A DNA stretch of 64,000 nucleotides from Actinomycetes bacterium (GCA_023420415.1 JAEZWF010000017.1:62001-126000), one strand, 5' to 3'; positions 1 to 8,846 are shown, counted from the first letter of the stretch. The notes: generated by a model from the sequence alone, not told the origin. Numbers and translations: made by a program.

Positions 1-325
1 CCGCGGACCGTTGGCATACGGCCAGGCGACGGCGGACAGGACCTTGGTCATGGGAGAAATCCTAGGGGTGGGCACCAAACGGGTTTCCCGCGCACATCCC
101 GTATGCCGCGGGGCTCACCTCCCTGGCGCACCGCACCCTCGCTGCCACGCGGCATACCAGAGGCGGGACACCGAACTTTCGGCCACTGACCCGAATGCTC
201 GACCACGCGCCCGCCCCACGCACGCGAACTTTCGGCCACCCGCCCGAAAACTGCGCGCGCCCAGGCGCGCATGACCCTGTGGACAACTCCCGACCCGCTC
301 GTGGCGAACCCGGCCCGGTGGTCAG
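1..325. other. Intergenic region with repeated hairpin motifs
   Basis: I see no convincing gene in this stretch. It holds two copies of the AACTTTCGGCCAC intergenic repeat (172-195 and 225-250) and three copies of the GTATGCC/GGCATAC motif (14, 101 and 151). The copies at 101 and 151 face each other and could form a stem. Short reading frames here have no recognisable product. Confidence 0.6.
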
Positions 326-1270
326 GTGCCCCGACGAGCCCTCCCGAAACGCAAGTTCAACCCGCGGGTCCCCTTCACGCGCGCTGAGGCGAAGCGGGCG
401 GGTGTCAACGACCAGGCGCTGGCCGGTCCCGGCTACCAGCAGGTGTTCTGGGGTGTCCACGTCTCCTCGGACATGCAGCTCACCCTGCCGCTTCGAGCCC
501 TCGCCGCACTGACCATCTCCCCGGCCGACTCGGTCATCACGCACCACACGGCGGCGCGGCTGTGGGGCGCGGTCCCACCCGATTCTTCGGCGATCCACAT
601 CACGGTGCCGCACAAGAACCGCCAGAAGGTGGACGGGATCCGACCACACCGCGTCGTGACGATGCCGGCATCCACGACCAAACGCGGTCTGCCCGTGACA
701 TCCCCGGAGCGCACCTTCCTGGACCTGGGCCACCACTGTGACCTGGTGGAGCTGGTGGTGCTCGGGGACTCGTTGGTGCGCGCCAAGGCCACCACACCGG
801 AGAAGCTCGTGGCAGCGGCAGCGGCATGGAAGGGGCGGCACGGTCGATTGCTGCAGCAGGCGGCATCTCTGGTGCGCGCCAAGGTCGACTCACCCATGGA
901 GAGTCGGCTCCGGCTGCTCATCGTGCTGGCCGGCCTGCCGGAGCCAGTGGTCAACTTCGACGTCCTCGACGAGGGCGGCCGGGTGCGGTACCGCATCGAC
1001 CTGTCGTTTCCCCAGCAGCGGCTCGGCATCGAGTTCGACGGTCGGCACCACATCGAGCGCGAAGAGCAGTGGGAGAGCGACCTGGTGCGCCGTGAGGACC
1101 TCGAGGCCGAGGACTGGAAGTTCGTGGTGGTGGTCTCGTCGCAGGTGTACGGCGACCCCGCGAAGGTGCTGACCCGCGTGCGAACAGCCATGGCTTCGCG
1201 CGGCATCGCCGTGCCGCGCCAGCTCGACCCACAGTGGCGTCGACACTTCGGAAGCCGGGCCGATCTCTGA
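326..1270 (+). CDS. AbiEi-like/DUF559 protein with Vsr-type nuclease fold
   Basis: The 314-residue protein starts at a GTG. Its N-terminal ~170 residues look like the winged-helix type IV antitoxin (AbiEi-like) family common in Actinobacteria. The C-terminal ~110 residues carry a DUF559 (Vsr/PD-(D/E)XK-like) core: E192 in PMESRLR, D225 in RIDLSF, and E236/D238 in IEFDGRHH. In this family such proteins are usually single genes of unknown function, and no AbiEii-like toxin lies beside it here. The gene is monocistronic and followed by repeat hairpins. Whether it acts as a nuclease, a regulator or an antitoxin cannot be told from sequence; the metal-binding residues look intact. Confidence 0.75.
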   Translation: MPRRALPKRKFNPRVPFTRAEAKRAGVNDQALAGPGYQQVFWGVHVSSDMQLTLPLRALAALTISPADSVITHHTAARLWGAVPPDSSAIHITVPHKNRQKVDGIRPHRVVTMPASTTKRGLPVTSPERTFLDLGHHCDLVELVVLGDSLVRAKATTPEKLVAAAAAWKGRHGRLLQQAASLVRAKVDSPMESRLRLLIVLAGLPEPVVNFDVLDEGGRVRYRIDLSFPQQRLGIEFDGRHHIEREEQWESDLVRREDLEAEDWKFVVVVSSQVYGDPAKVLTRVRTAMASRGIAVPRQLDPQWRRHFGSRADL

Positions 1271-1285
1271 GCCACAGAGCCTTGG

Positions 1286-1366
1286 CACTTTCGGCCACTC
1301 GCCCGAAACCTCGGCTCATCACCGCCAGTCCAGACGAACTTTCGGCCACTGGGGCGAAAGTTCGGC
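1286..1366. repeat. Two AACTTTCGG repeat copies, one a perfect hairpin
   Basis: Copies lie at 1286-1309 and 1335-1366. In the second, CGAACTTTCG (1335-1344) pairs perfectly with CGAAAGTTCG (1355-1364) around a 10-nt loop. The position just after the DUF559 gene would suit a transcription end, but there is no T-run. Confidence 0.7.
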
Positions 1367-1400
1367 CGCCCTCGGGCGCGCGACGTGCGGGACCGGAACG

Positions 1401-1436
1401 CCCGTCCGAGCGACAGGGAACCGGTCCGTCGCCGCG
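1401..1436. repeat. 36-bp direct repeat, copy 1 (upstream of rtcB)
   Basis: This 36-bp stretch reappears at 2935-2970 with one mismatch. The two copies bracket rtcB. No gene is encoded in either. Confidence 0.8.
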
Positions 1437-1535
1437 AAAAGCGTTGGCAGACGGCATACCTCGGCTGTCACCCTCGTCTGCGGCCCGGAGAGTCCGCGGC
1501 CACCGACGCACACACGTCCACGAAGGAGGTGCGTC

Positions 1536-2708
1536 ATGCATCAGATCAACACCAAGCTCATCAACTGGGCCTCCGTCCTCGAGGACAAGACCCGAGAGCA
1601 GGCCCTGCGCACGGCCACCATGCCCTTCGTGTTCCCCCACCTCGCGCTCATGCCCGACGCCCACCTCGGGCTCGGGGCCACGGTCGGCTCGGTGATCCCG
1701 ACCGAGCGCGCGGTGATGCCGGCGGCGGTCGGTGTCGACATCGGCTGCGGCATGATCGCGGTCCGCACGCAGTTCACGCGCGACGACCTCGACGGCAAGT
1801 CGCTCACGCCCCTGCGGGAGTCGATCGAGCGCGCCATTCCCCTGTCGGCCGGCGCCGCAAACCGCAAGATCGTCGCGACGGCCCAGCCGCGCATCGACGA
1901 GCTCGACGCGATGGCAACCAAGGCCGGGTTCGACCCCGACCAGCGGGCCGGGCGGTGGCGTGAGCAGCTCGGGACGTTGGGCAGCGGCAACCACTTCATC
2001 GAGCTGAGCCTCGACGAGCAGGACCGCGTGTGGGCGTTCCTCCACTCCGGCTCGCGGGGCGTGGGCAACAAGATCGCGCAGCACCACATCGCGATCGCCC
2101 GGACCCTGATGGACCGGTACTGGATCCAGCTGCCCGACCGCGACCTCGCCTACCTCGTCGAGGGCACGGACGAGTTCTGGGCCTACATCCGCGAGCTGCG
2201 GTGGGCCCAGCACTACGCCCTGCTCAACCGCGAGGAGATGATGGACCGGGTGCTGCGCCAGCTCGGCGAGTTCCTCGGGACCGACGTCCAGGAGCACGAG
2301 CGGGTCAACTGCCACCACAACTTCACCCAGCAGGAGGACCACTGGGGCAAGAAGGGACTGTGGGTGAGCCGCAAGGGCGCCATCGAGGCGCGGGAGGGCC
2401 AGGCCGGGCTCATCCCGGGCTCGATGGGCACCCGCTCGTACGTCGTCGAGGGCCTCGGCAACAAGGTCGCGCTCAACTCGGCACCGCACGGCGCCGGCCG
2501 CCAGTTCAGCCGGAGCGCGGCCCGGAAGCGGTTCACGCACGACGAGCTGCGGGCGGCGATGGCGGGCATCGAGTTCCGGGACACGGACGCGTTCCTCGAC
2601 GAGATCCCCGCTGCCTACAAGGACATCGACCAGGTCATGGCCGATGCTGCCGACCTGGTCACCGTCCGGCACACGCTGCGGCAGGTGGTCAACGTCAAGG
2701 GCGAGTGA
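1536..2708 (+). CDS. rtcB: RtcB-family RNA-splicing ligase
   Basis: RtcB ligases join RNA 2',3'-cyclic phosphate or 3'-phosphate ends to 5'-OH ends, using GTP and Mn2+. The 390-residue protein is close to the usual ~400 residues. Family signatures are present: the metal-binding Cys C71 in DIGCGM, GSGNHFIE, HSGSRGVG, the HHNF histidines, GSMGTRSY, and SAPHGAGR near the guanylylation site. A strong ribosome binding site (AAGGAGG) precedes the ATG. No archease, RtcA or RtcR-type regulator is nearby, so the trigger for RNA repair is not visible. The gene stands alone between two copies of a 36-bp repeat and is followed by a very strong palindrome. Confidence 0.93.
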   Translation: MHQINTKLINWASVLEDKTREQALRTATMPFVFPHLALMPDAHLGLGATVGSVIPTERAVMPAAVGVDIGCGMIAVRTQFTRDDLDGKSLTPLRESIERAIPLSAGAANRKIVATAQPRIDELDAMATKAGFDPDQRAGRWREQLGTLGSGNHFIELSLDEQDRVWAFLHSGSRGVGNKIAQHHIAIARTLMDRYWIQLPDRDLAYLVEGTDEFWAYIRELRWAQHYALLNREEMMDRVLRQLGEFLGTDVQEHERVNCHHNFTQQEDHWGKKGLWVSRKGAIEAREGQAGLIPGSMGTRSYVVEGLGNKVALNSAPHGAGRQFSRSAARKRFTHDELRAAMAGIEFRDTDAFLDEIPAAYKDIDQVMADAADLVTVRHTLRQVVNVKGE

Positions 2709-2824
2709 CGCCTCGGTGCGTCGCCCATGGTGGCGGGTTCGCGGCACAACGACGTCTTGGTATGCCGCGAGCTCGCCCGAGACGCGCCCGTCGCCGGCAG
2801 TCGTGGCGAGGTGCGCGCCGCTGA

Positions 2825-2861
2825 CTGGGTCACTGCTCCGCTGAGCGGAGCAGTGACCCAG
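2825..2861. terminator. Perfect 18-bp palindrome after rtcB
   Basis: The arms 2825-2842 and 2844-2861 are perfect reverse complements with a single G between them. It lies 116 bp after rtcB and lacks a T-tract. It could act as a terminator or extrude as a cruciform. Confidence 0.6.
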
Positions 2862-2903
2862 CAGCTACGCGCGAGTCCTACCCAGCAGCTACGCGCGAGT
2901 CCT
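2856..2903. repeat. 24-bp tandem direct repeat (two units)
   Basis: Units 2856-2879 and 2880-2903 are identical. The first unit overlaps the right arm of the neighbouring palindrome. Confidence 0.85.
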
Positions 2904-2934
2904 GCAGTCATGGGGCTTCGCCGCTGCGAGAGCC

Positions 2935-2970
2935 CCCGTCCGAGCGACAGGGAACCGGCCCGTCGCCGCG
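2935..2970. repeat. 36-bp direct repeat, copy 2 (downstream of rtcB)
   Basis: It matches 1401-1436 with one mismatch and lies upstream of the DUF4126 gene. Confidence 0.8.
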
Positions 2971-3036
2971 CACGTCTGGGCTGTGCCCGGTAGACAATGT
3001 CCCGACGGGGCGCGCCCGCGCCCGAGGAGGTGGCCC

Positions 3037-3633
3037 GTGATCGCCGCACTGACCGGCATGGGGTTGTCCGCAGCCGCGGGCCTCAACGCCTACATCCCGT
3101 TCCTCATCGTCGCGCTGCTGTCGAAATTCACCGACGTCATCACGCTGCCGCAGTCGTATGCGTGGATCGAGTCGTGGTGGGCCATCGGCGTCGGCGCGGT
3201 GCTGCTGCTCGCGGAGGTGCTGCTCGACAAGATCCCCGCGGTCGACTCGGTCAACGACGCGGTGCAGACGTTCATCCGGCCGAGCATGGGCGGGCTGATC
3301 TTCGCCGCGACGTCCGCCGCCGAGAACATCGACAAGTCGACCTGGATGAGCGACCACCCGTGGGTGGGCATCGTCCTCGGCGTCGTCGTGTCCGGGCTCG
3401 TCCACACCGGCAAGACCGCCGCGCGCCCGGCCATCAACGCGGGCACGCTCGGGTTCGGGGCACCGGTCGCGTCCACCGTCGAGGACGGCACGTCAGTGGG
3501 GCTGAGCCTCGTCGCCGTCTTCCTGCCGGTGCTGGTGATCGTGGTGCTGGTCGCGCTGGCCTGGCTGCTCGTGTGGCTGTGGCTCAAGGTGCGCCGCTGG
3601 CGCCGACGCCGCGGCCGCCCCGCCCTCGCCTGA
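3037..3633 (+). CDS. DUF4126 family membrane protein
   Basis: I chose the GTG at 3037 because AGGAGG lies 6-7 nt upstream and the protein then begins with a hydrophobic helix; a longer frame starting at 2983 adds an Arg-rich tail that looks non-coding. The 198-residue product has an N-terminal membrane segment (GLSAAAGLNAYIPF, typical of DUF4126), a central Gly/Ala-rich hydrophobic part and a long C-terminal membrane helix followed by a basic tail (RRWRRRRGR). The function of DUF4126 is unknown. It ends 6 bp before the converging ABC-F gene. Confidence 0.8.
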   Translation: MIAALTGMGLSAAAGLNAYIPFLIVALLSKFTDVITLPQSYAWIESWWAIGVGAVLLLAEVLLDKIPAVDSVNDAVQTFIRPSMGGLIFAATSAAENIDKSTWMSDHPWVGIVLGVVVSGLVHTGKTAARPAINAGTLGFGAPVASTVEDGTSVGLSLVAVFLPVLVIVVLVALAWLLVWLWLKVRRWRRRRGRPALA

Positions 3634-3639
3634 ACGCCG

Positions 3640-5310
3640 TCACAGGACCTCGACCCGCACCTGGCCATCGGCCAGGTGCCAACGATGGGTCATCGCGAGG
3701 TCCTCGACCAGCCGCAGGTCGTGGCTGACGAGGACGACCGTCCCCGTGAACGCCGCGACCGCCGCCTCGAGCTGCTCGATCGCGGCGATGTCGAGGTGGT
3801 TGGTGGGCTCGTCCAGCACGAGCGTGTTGACCCCGCGCCCCTGGAACACCGCCATCAGCGCCCGGGTCCGCTCCCCCAGCGACAACGACCGCGCGGGCCG
3901 CGCGACGTGCTCGGCGCCCAGCCCGAACTTGGCCAGCAGGGTGCGCACGTCCGCGAGCTTCCACTCCTGCCCGGTCGCCGGATCGGCGCCCAGCGCCCTG
4001 CGCACCACGTCCGCCACGGCGTCGTCGCTGTCGAGCAGTGCCCGCCGCTGGTCCAGGACGCCGAGCCGCACCCGAGTCCCGAGCGACTGCCGTCCGGACG
4101 TCAGGGGCAACGACCCGAACAGCGCCGCCAGCAACGTCGTCTTGCCGCTGCCGTTGTCGCCCGTCACAGCCACCCGGTCACCACGGGCGAGCACGAGATC
4201 GACTGGACCCACACGGAATTCGCCCCGGTCGACGACACCGCCGGACAGCGTCGCGACGACATCCGCCGATGGCGCCCCCTCCGCCAGGGCATACCGCAGC
4301 TCCCACTCCTTGCGTGGCTGCTCGACGGCTTCGAGGCGGTCGGCAGCGCGGGAGATCCGGGCCGCCTTGGCCGACTGGCGGTCCGCCCGCGCCCGGTGCT
4401 TCTCGCGAATGAACTTGTCCGCCTCGCTGCGCGTACCCGCCAGCCGGTGTGCCGACTCCCGTCCGCGCTCAGCCCAGTCCCGGCGCTGTCGGGCCTGCGC
4501 GACCAACCCGTCGCGCGCCGCGGCATACGCCTCGAACTCCTCGCGCGCGTGCCGCCGGTCCAGGTCACGCTGCGCGCGGTAGTCGCTCCACCCGCCCGTG
4601 TAGTGCGCCACCCGCTGCTGGTGCAGGTCGAGCTCGACCACGTCGGTGGCGACGGCGTCGAGGAACGCCCGGTCGTGGCTCGCGACGAGCACCGGCCCGC
4701 CGTGGCCGACCACGAACTCGGTGACCAGATTCGCCCCACGCCGGTCGAGGTCGTTGGTCGGTTCGTCGAGCAGCAGCACGTCGTACCGGCTCAGCAGCAC
4801 CGCCACGAGCGACGCCCGCGCCGCCTGCCCGCCTGACAGCGACCCCAGCGGCCGCCCCGGGTCGGCATCGAGACCGACCCGGGCAGCCACCTCCGGCACC
4901 CGCTCCTCAAGGTCCGCCGCCCCGAGCGCGAGCCACCGCTCGAGCGCCACGGCATACCGGTCGTCGGCGCCCGGCGCCCCCGACGACATGGCCTCGGTCG
5001 CTGCCTCGAGCTCGGCGTCGGCGCCAGCCACACCGGTGCGGCGCCGGGCATAGGTGAGCAGCGACTCGGCGGCGTCGGGCAGCACCTGCGGCAGCCAGCC
5101 GACGGTGGCGTCGCGCGGCGCAAGACGGACCGTGCCGTGCTCGACCGGCAGCTCACCGACGATGGTGCGCAGCAGCGTGGACTTGCCGGACCCGTTGGGC
5201 CCGACGACGGCGGTGACGTCACCATCGGCGACGACGAGGTCGAGACCGCTGAACAGCGGCCGGGCACCGAACGTCACGTCGAGATCGGTGAGGGTGAGGG
5301 TGGTGGGCAT
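3640..5310 (-). CDS. ABC-F family ATPase
   Basis: This 556-residue protein has two ABC ATPase domains and no membrane segments, the hallmark of ABC-F translation factors and antibiotic-resistance ribosome protectors. Domain 1 has Walker A GPNGSGKST and signature LSGGQ; domain 2 has GDNGSGKTT, signature LSLGE and Walker B VLDEPTNHLD. The linker is long, charged and probably coiled-coil, as in ABC-F proteins. I start it at the ATG giving MPTTLTLTD, because the 53-residue upstream extension is Arg/Pro-rich and overlaps the divergent promoter. Whether it gives drug resistance or is a housekeeping translation factor cannot be decided here. Confidence 0.9.
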   Translation of the reverse strand: MPTTLTLTDLDVTFGARPLFSGLDLVVADGDVTAVVGPNGSGKSTLLRTIVGELPVEHGTVRLAPRDATVGWLPQVLPDAAESLLTYARRRTGVAGADAELEAATEAMSSGAPGADDRYAVALERWLALGAADLEERVPEVAARVGLDADPGRPLGSLSGGQAARASLVAVLLSRYDVLLLDEPTNDLDRRGANLVTEFVVGHGGPVLVASHDRAFLDAVATDVVELDLHQQRVAHYTGGWSDYRAQRDLDRRHAREEFEAYAAARDGLVAQARQRRDWAERGRESAHRLAGTRSEADKFIREKHRARADRQSAKAARISRAADRLEAVEQPRKEWELRYALAEGAPSADVVATLSGGVVDRGEFRVGPVDLVLARGDRVAVTGDNGSGKTTLLAALFGSLPLTSGRQSLGTRVRLGVLDQRRALLDSDDAVADVVRRALGADPATGQEWKLADVRTLLAKFGLGAEHVARPARSLSLGERTRALMAVFQGRGVNTLVLDEPTNHLDIAAIEQLEAAVAAFTGTVVLVSHDLRLVEDLAMTHRWHLADGQVRVEVL

Positions 5311-5441
5311 CAGGTTCCTGGGGACGAGGGCGTCCCTCCGCGGCGCGGGGCGACGGAGGCGGGCACGGGTCGGCTCAGGAGATGTCCACGACGCAGACGG
5401 TATGCCGGGTCGGCGCCCAGGTCGAGCGGATTTCCTCGGGT

Positions 5442-5447
5442 TACCCT
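5442..5447 (+). promoter_or_regulatory. -10 box of a leaderless transcript (CPBP gene)
   Basis: TACCCT lies 6 nt before the GTG at 5454 and fits TANNNT. The spacing implies that transcription starts at or next to the start codon. Confidence 0.5.
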
Positions 5448-5453
5448 CACCGC

Positions 5454-6272
5454 GTGAGCGTTGACCCACCCGCCGAACGGGCCGCAGGCGCCGAGGCAGC
5501 GTGGCGCCCGCCCACGCGACGCGACCTGTTCACCGAGTCGGCCCTCGTCCTCGGCGTCGGCCTGGGTGCATCGGCGGTCTGGTCCGTGCTGTCCCTCGTC
5601 AACAAGCTGACCCAGAACGTCGCGCTCAACCAGCAGACCACCGCGATGAACAGCTCGGTCACCCCCGACCGTCCGTGGCTCGACCTCGCCTACCAGCTCG
5701 TCGGTATCGCCGTGGCCGTCGTCCCCGCCGTCCTCGCCCTCTACCTGCTCGGTCGCGACAACGGCCAGGGCATGCGAAAAGCCGCTCGCAGCATGGGATT
5801 CGACTTCCGCCGGCCCGGCCAGGACCTGTGGCGCGGCACCCTGCTCACCGCCGCCATCGGCATACCCGGCCTCGGCCTCTACCTCGCCGCCAAGGCCCTC
5901 GGCTTCAACACCACCGTCGCCGCCGCCAACCTGACCGAGAACTGGTGGACCGTGCCCGTGCTCGTCCTCGCCGCCGTGCAGAACTCGGTGCTCGAGGAGG
6001 TCGTCATGATCGGCTACCTCTACAACCGGTGGCTGCGTGCCGGCTGGTCACTGCCGGTCGTGATGGTCGTGTCGGCACTGATCCGCGGCAGCTACCACCT
6101 CTACCAGGGGTTCGGCGGGTTCGTCGGCAACGTCGTCATGGGGCTGGTCTTCGGCTGGCTCTACACGAAGACCAGGCGAGTCGGCCCGCTCGTCGTCGCA
6201 CACACGCTGCTCGACGTCGTCGCCTTCGTCGGCTACGCGCTGCTGCGCGACCACCTCTCCTGGCTCACCTGA
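5454..6272 (+). CDS. CPBP-family intramembrane protease-like protein
   Basis: The protein has 272 residues with about seven or eight membrane segments. The Abi/CPBP motif region reads LEEVVMIGYLYNRW: the two glutamates are present but the usual EExxxR arginine is displaced. It is followed by SYHLYQG and a final VAHTLLD histidine motif. CPBP proteins include Rce1-like proteases and bacteriocin-immunity or polyketide-associated membrane proteins. I chose the GTG at 5454 because a -10 box lies 6 nt upstream and an earlier ATG (5382) reads through poorly conserved sequence. The gene is divergent from the ABC-F gene across 143 bp and ends 5 bp before the converging rsmI. Confidence 0.8.
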   Translation: MSVDPPAERAAGAEAAWRPPTRRDLFTESALVLGVGLGASAVWSVLSLVNKLTQNVALNQQTTAMNSSVTPDRPWLDLAYQLVGIAVAVVPAVLALYLLGRDNGQGMRKAARSMGFDFRRPGQDLWRGTLLTAAIGIPGLGLYLAAKALGFNTTVAAANLTENWWTVPVLVLAAVQNSVLEEVVMIGYLYNRWLRAGWSLPVVMVVSALIRGSYHLYQGFGGFVGNVVMGLVFGWLYTKTRRVGPLVVAHTLLDVVAFVGYALLRDHLSWLT

Positions 6273-6277
6273 AACCC

Positions 6278-7096
6278 CTAGCGGACGGCGGCGTCGTAGA
6301 GCGCCTTCTTGGACAGGCCCGTGGTCGCCGCGACATCGGCGCACACGTCCTTGAGCCGCTCACCTGCGGCAACACGCTCCCGTATGCCGGGTAGCGCCTC
6401 CTGCACGGTCGTCACCGTGGTCGCGGGCGCACCGCTGACGACGACGGTGATCTCGCCCTTGACGCCGTCGGCGGCCCAGGCGGCCAGCTCCGCAAGGCCG
6501 CCGCGCTTGACCTCCTCGTAGGTCTTGGTCAGCTCGCGGCAGACCGCGGCCTGCCGGTCGGCGCCGAACGCTTCCGCCATCGCGGACAGCGACGCCGCGA
6601 TCCGGTGCGGGGCCTCGAAGAGGACCATGGTGCGGCGCTCGTCGGCGAGCGCCGCGAGGGCTCGCGCCTTCTCACCGGGCTTGCGCGGCAGGAAACCCTC
6701 GAAGCAGAACCGGTCGACCGGCATACCCGACACCGCCAGGGCCATCAGCACGGCACTGGGCCCGGGCACGCAGGTGACACGCACGTCGGCGGCGACGGCC
6801 GCGGACACGAGGCGGTACCCCGGGTCGGACACCGACGGCATACCCGCATCGGTCACGACGACGACCCGGTCGCCCGCGCGGAGCCGCTCGACCAGCTCGG
6901 GCGTGCGCGCCGACTCGTTGTGCTCGTGGTAGCTCACCACCGACCCCGCGGGTGTCACGCCGAGCTCGGCGCACAGCCTCCGCAACCGGCGCGTGTCCTC
7001 GGCGGCGACCACGTCGGCGGTCGCCAGCTCCTCGGCCAGGCGGGGTGCGGCGTCGCGCGGGTCACCGATCGGGGTAGCGGCAAGGACGAGGGTCAC
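6278..7096 (-). CDS. rsmI: 16S rRNA 2'-O-methyltransferase RsmI
   Basis: RsmI methylates the ribose of C1402 in 16S rRNA using SAM. The 272-residue protein has the tetrapyrrole-methylase fold signatures: LVLAATPIGDP at the start, AEDTRR, YHEHN, VTDAGMPSVSDPG, VPGPSAVLMAL and FEGFLPRK. I start it at the GTG that gives VTLVLAATPIG; longer frames lack homologous sequence. It is divergent from the pmt gene with only 39 bp between start codons, the arrangement commonly seen for these two genes in Actinobacteria. Confidence 0.93.
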   Translation of the reverse strand: MTLVLAATPIGDPRDAAPRLAEELATADVVAAEDTRRLRRLCAELGVTPAGSVVSYHEHNESARTPELVERLRAGDRVVVVTDAGMPSVSDPGYRLVSAAVAADVRVTCVPGPSAVLMALAVSGMPVDRFCFEGFLPRKPGEKARALAALADERRTMVLFEAPHRIAASLSAMAEAFGADRQAAVCRELTKTYEEVKRGGLAELAAWAADGVKGEITVVVSGAPATTVTTVQEALPGIRERVAAGERLKDVCADVAATTGLSKKALYDAAVR

Positions 7097-7122
7097 TGGC
7101 TCATCCTCGCAGCCCCGCAGAT

Positions 7123-7128
7123 TAAGGT
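7123..7128 (+). promoter_or_regulatory. -10 box of a leaderless transcript (pmt)
   Basis: TAAGGT sits 7 nt before the ATG at 7136, inside the narrow rsmI-pmt divergent gap. Confidence 0.5.
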
Positions 7129-7135
7129 GCTCGGC

Positions 7136-8692
7136 ATGACCCGGGTGGACGAGCTGCGCGCCCGCCTGCTCGGGTTCCGGCCGACCGACACGCTGTGGGG
7201 GTGGCTCGGACCGCTCTTCTTCGCGGCCGTCGGCGGGGTGCTGCGGTTCTGGTCGCTCGACCGGCCGCACCAGCTGGTCTTCGACGAGACCTACTACGTC
7301 AAGCAGGGCGTCTCGATGCTGGAGTACGGCGTCGAGATGCGCGTGCCCGACACCATCAAGAAGCCCGACGAGCTGTTCACGCGCGGCACCCCGGACGTCT
7401 TCGGCACCGAGGGCGACCTCGTGGTCCACCCGCCGGTCGGCAAGTGGATCATCGCGGCCGGCGAGCAGCTCTTCGGGCAGACGTCGTCGTGGGGCTGGCG
7501 GTTCTCGGTGGCGGTGCTGGGAACCCTGTCGATCCTCATGATCGGGCGAGCCGCGCGACGGTTGTTCGGGTCGAGCCTGCTCGGGACGATCGCGGCGTTC
7601 CTCGTCGCGTTCGAGGGACACCACTTCGTGCAGTCACGCACCGGGCTGCTCGACCTCATCGTCATGTTCTGGGCGCTGGCGGCGTTCTGCGCGTTGCTGA
7701 TCGACCGCGACCGGTCCCGCGAGGTCCTCGCCGAGAAGGTCGCAGGCATGTCGGTGCGCCAGCTCGCGACCGGCATGGGTCCGTGGCTCGGGTGGCGGCC
7801 GTGGCGGTGGGTCGCCGGCATCTGCCTCGGGCTGGCTGCGGGCACCAAGTGGTCGGGCCTGTTCTTCCTGGTGGCGTTCGGGCTGATGACGGTGTGGTGG
7901 GACCTGGGGGCACGGCGGGCCGTGGGCCTGCGGCACTGGTTCTGGGGCACGATCACCAGGGATGGCCTGTGGGCGGCGCTCGTGATGTGCGGACTCACCG
8001 CCATCACCTACGTCACGTCCTGGGTCGGGTGGTTCCGGTCCGACGGCGGCTACGACCGGCAGTGGGCCGAGCTCAACCCCGGCAAGGGCGTGCAGTGGCT
8101 GCCGCCGGCGTTCCGGTCCCTGTGGCAGTACCACACCGAGATCTACGCCTTCCACCGCAACCTGCACGACGACCACCCCTACCGGACCAACCCGTGGTCG
8201 TGGGTCATCCAGGGCCGCCCGACGTCGTTCTTCTACGAAGGACCCAAACGCGGCGAGGACGGCTGCACGGTCGCGCAGTGCAGCAAGGCGATCACCTCCC
8301 TCGGCACCGTCTCGATCTGGTGGCTGGGCGCGATCGCGATCCTCGTCTGCCTCTACTACTGGCTGTTCCGCCGCGACTGGCGCGCCGGCGCGGTCATCGC
8401 CGGGCTGGTCGGTGGCTACCTGCCGTGGTTCCCGCTCGCCGAGCGCACCATCTACTCCTTCTACACGGTGGCGTTCGAGCCGTGGGTGATCTTCGCGGTG
8501 GTGTTCGTGCTCGGCCTGGTCCTCGGCAAACGCACCGACTCGTGGCGTCGCCGAGAGCTCGGCCTGTATGCCGTGGGCGCGTTCTGCCTGCTCACGCTCG
8601 CCTTGTTCGCGTTCTTCTGGCCGATCTACACCGCGCAGGTGATCCCGCAGAGCCAGTGGTCGATGCGGATGTGGTTCCCCAGCTGGGTCTGA
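7136..8692 (+). CDS. pmt: Protein O-mannosyltransferase, GT39 family
   Basis: Actinobacterial Pmt transfers mannose from polyprenyl-phosphate-mannose to Ser/Thr of exported proteins. The 518-residue protein is the expected size, with about ten membrane segments. The first periplasmic loop has the acidic motif FDETYYVKQG, followed by HPPVGKW, both conserved in the GT39 family. The ATG at 7136 has a -10 box 7 nt upstream, so the mRNA is probably leaderless. Likely acceptors include Ser/Thr/Pro-rich exported proteins; several such proteins are encoded in this window, but a link is only inference. Confidence 0.92.
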   Translation: MTRVDELRARLLGFRPTDTLWGWLGPLFFAAVGGVLRFWSLDRPHQLVFDETYYVKQGVSMLEYGVEMRVPDTIKKPDELFTRGTPDVFGTEGDLVVHPPVGKWIIAAGEQLFGQTSSWGWRFSVAVLGTLSILMIGRAARRLFGSSLLGTIAAFLVAFEGHHFVQSRTGLLDLIVMFWALAAFCALLIDRDRSREVLAEKVAGMSVRQLATGMGPWLGWRPWRWVAGICLGLAAGTKWSGLFFLVAFGLMTVWWDLGARRAVGLRHWFWGTITRDGLWAALVMCGLTAITYVTSWVGWFRSDGGYDRQWAELNPGKGVQWLPPAFRSLWQYHTEIYAFHRNLHDDHPYRTNPWSWVIQGRPTSFFYEGPKRGEDGCTVAQCSKAITSLGTVSIWWLGAIAILVCLYYWLFRRDWRAGAVIAGLVGGYLPWFPLAERTIYSFYTVAFEPWVIFAVVFVLGLVLGKRTDSWRRRELGLYAVGAFCLLTLALFAFFWPIYTAQVIPQSQWSMRMWFPSWV

Positions 8693-8709
8693 CCGCCCGG
8701 CCGCGCCCA

Positions 8710-8846
8710 GGACCCCGGAACTTTCGGCCACTGGGCCGAGTGTGCCGCCCGCCCGCGGCCAGGACGCCGCAACTTTCGGCCACTGGGCCGAGTGTGCCGC
8801 CCGCCCGCGGCCAGGACCCCGCAACTTTCGGCCACTCGCCCGAAAA
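8710..8846. repeat. 52-bp tandem repeat built on AACTTTCGGCCACT
   Basis: Two 52-bp units (8710-8761 and 8762-8813) differ at two bases. A third, partial unit (8814-8846) diverges after the core and ends in the CGCCCGAAAACT form seen elsewhere in the window. The array follows the pmt stop codon and may serve as its 3' end. Confidence 0.85.

Larger units (their letters stand above)
2709..3036. other. Intergenic region with palindrome and tandem repeats
   Basis: No gene is evident here. The region carries a perfect 18-bp inverted repeat (2825-2861), two tandem 24-bp units (2856-2879 and 2880-2903), the second 36-bp repeat copy (2935-2970), and the ribosome binding site of the next gene (AGGAGG, about 3025). 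Confidence 0.7.

Noticed and set aside
951..2747. 598-residue minus-strand frame across the DUF559 and rtcB genes
   Set aside because: It is antisense to two well-supported genes, with Arg/Asp/Val-rich translation typical of the complementary strand of GC-rich codons.
8710..8846. CRISPR array
   Set aside because: The units are contiguous tandem repeats without unique spacers, and no cas genes are present.
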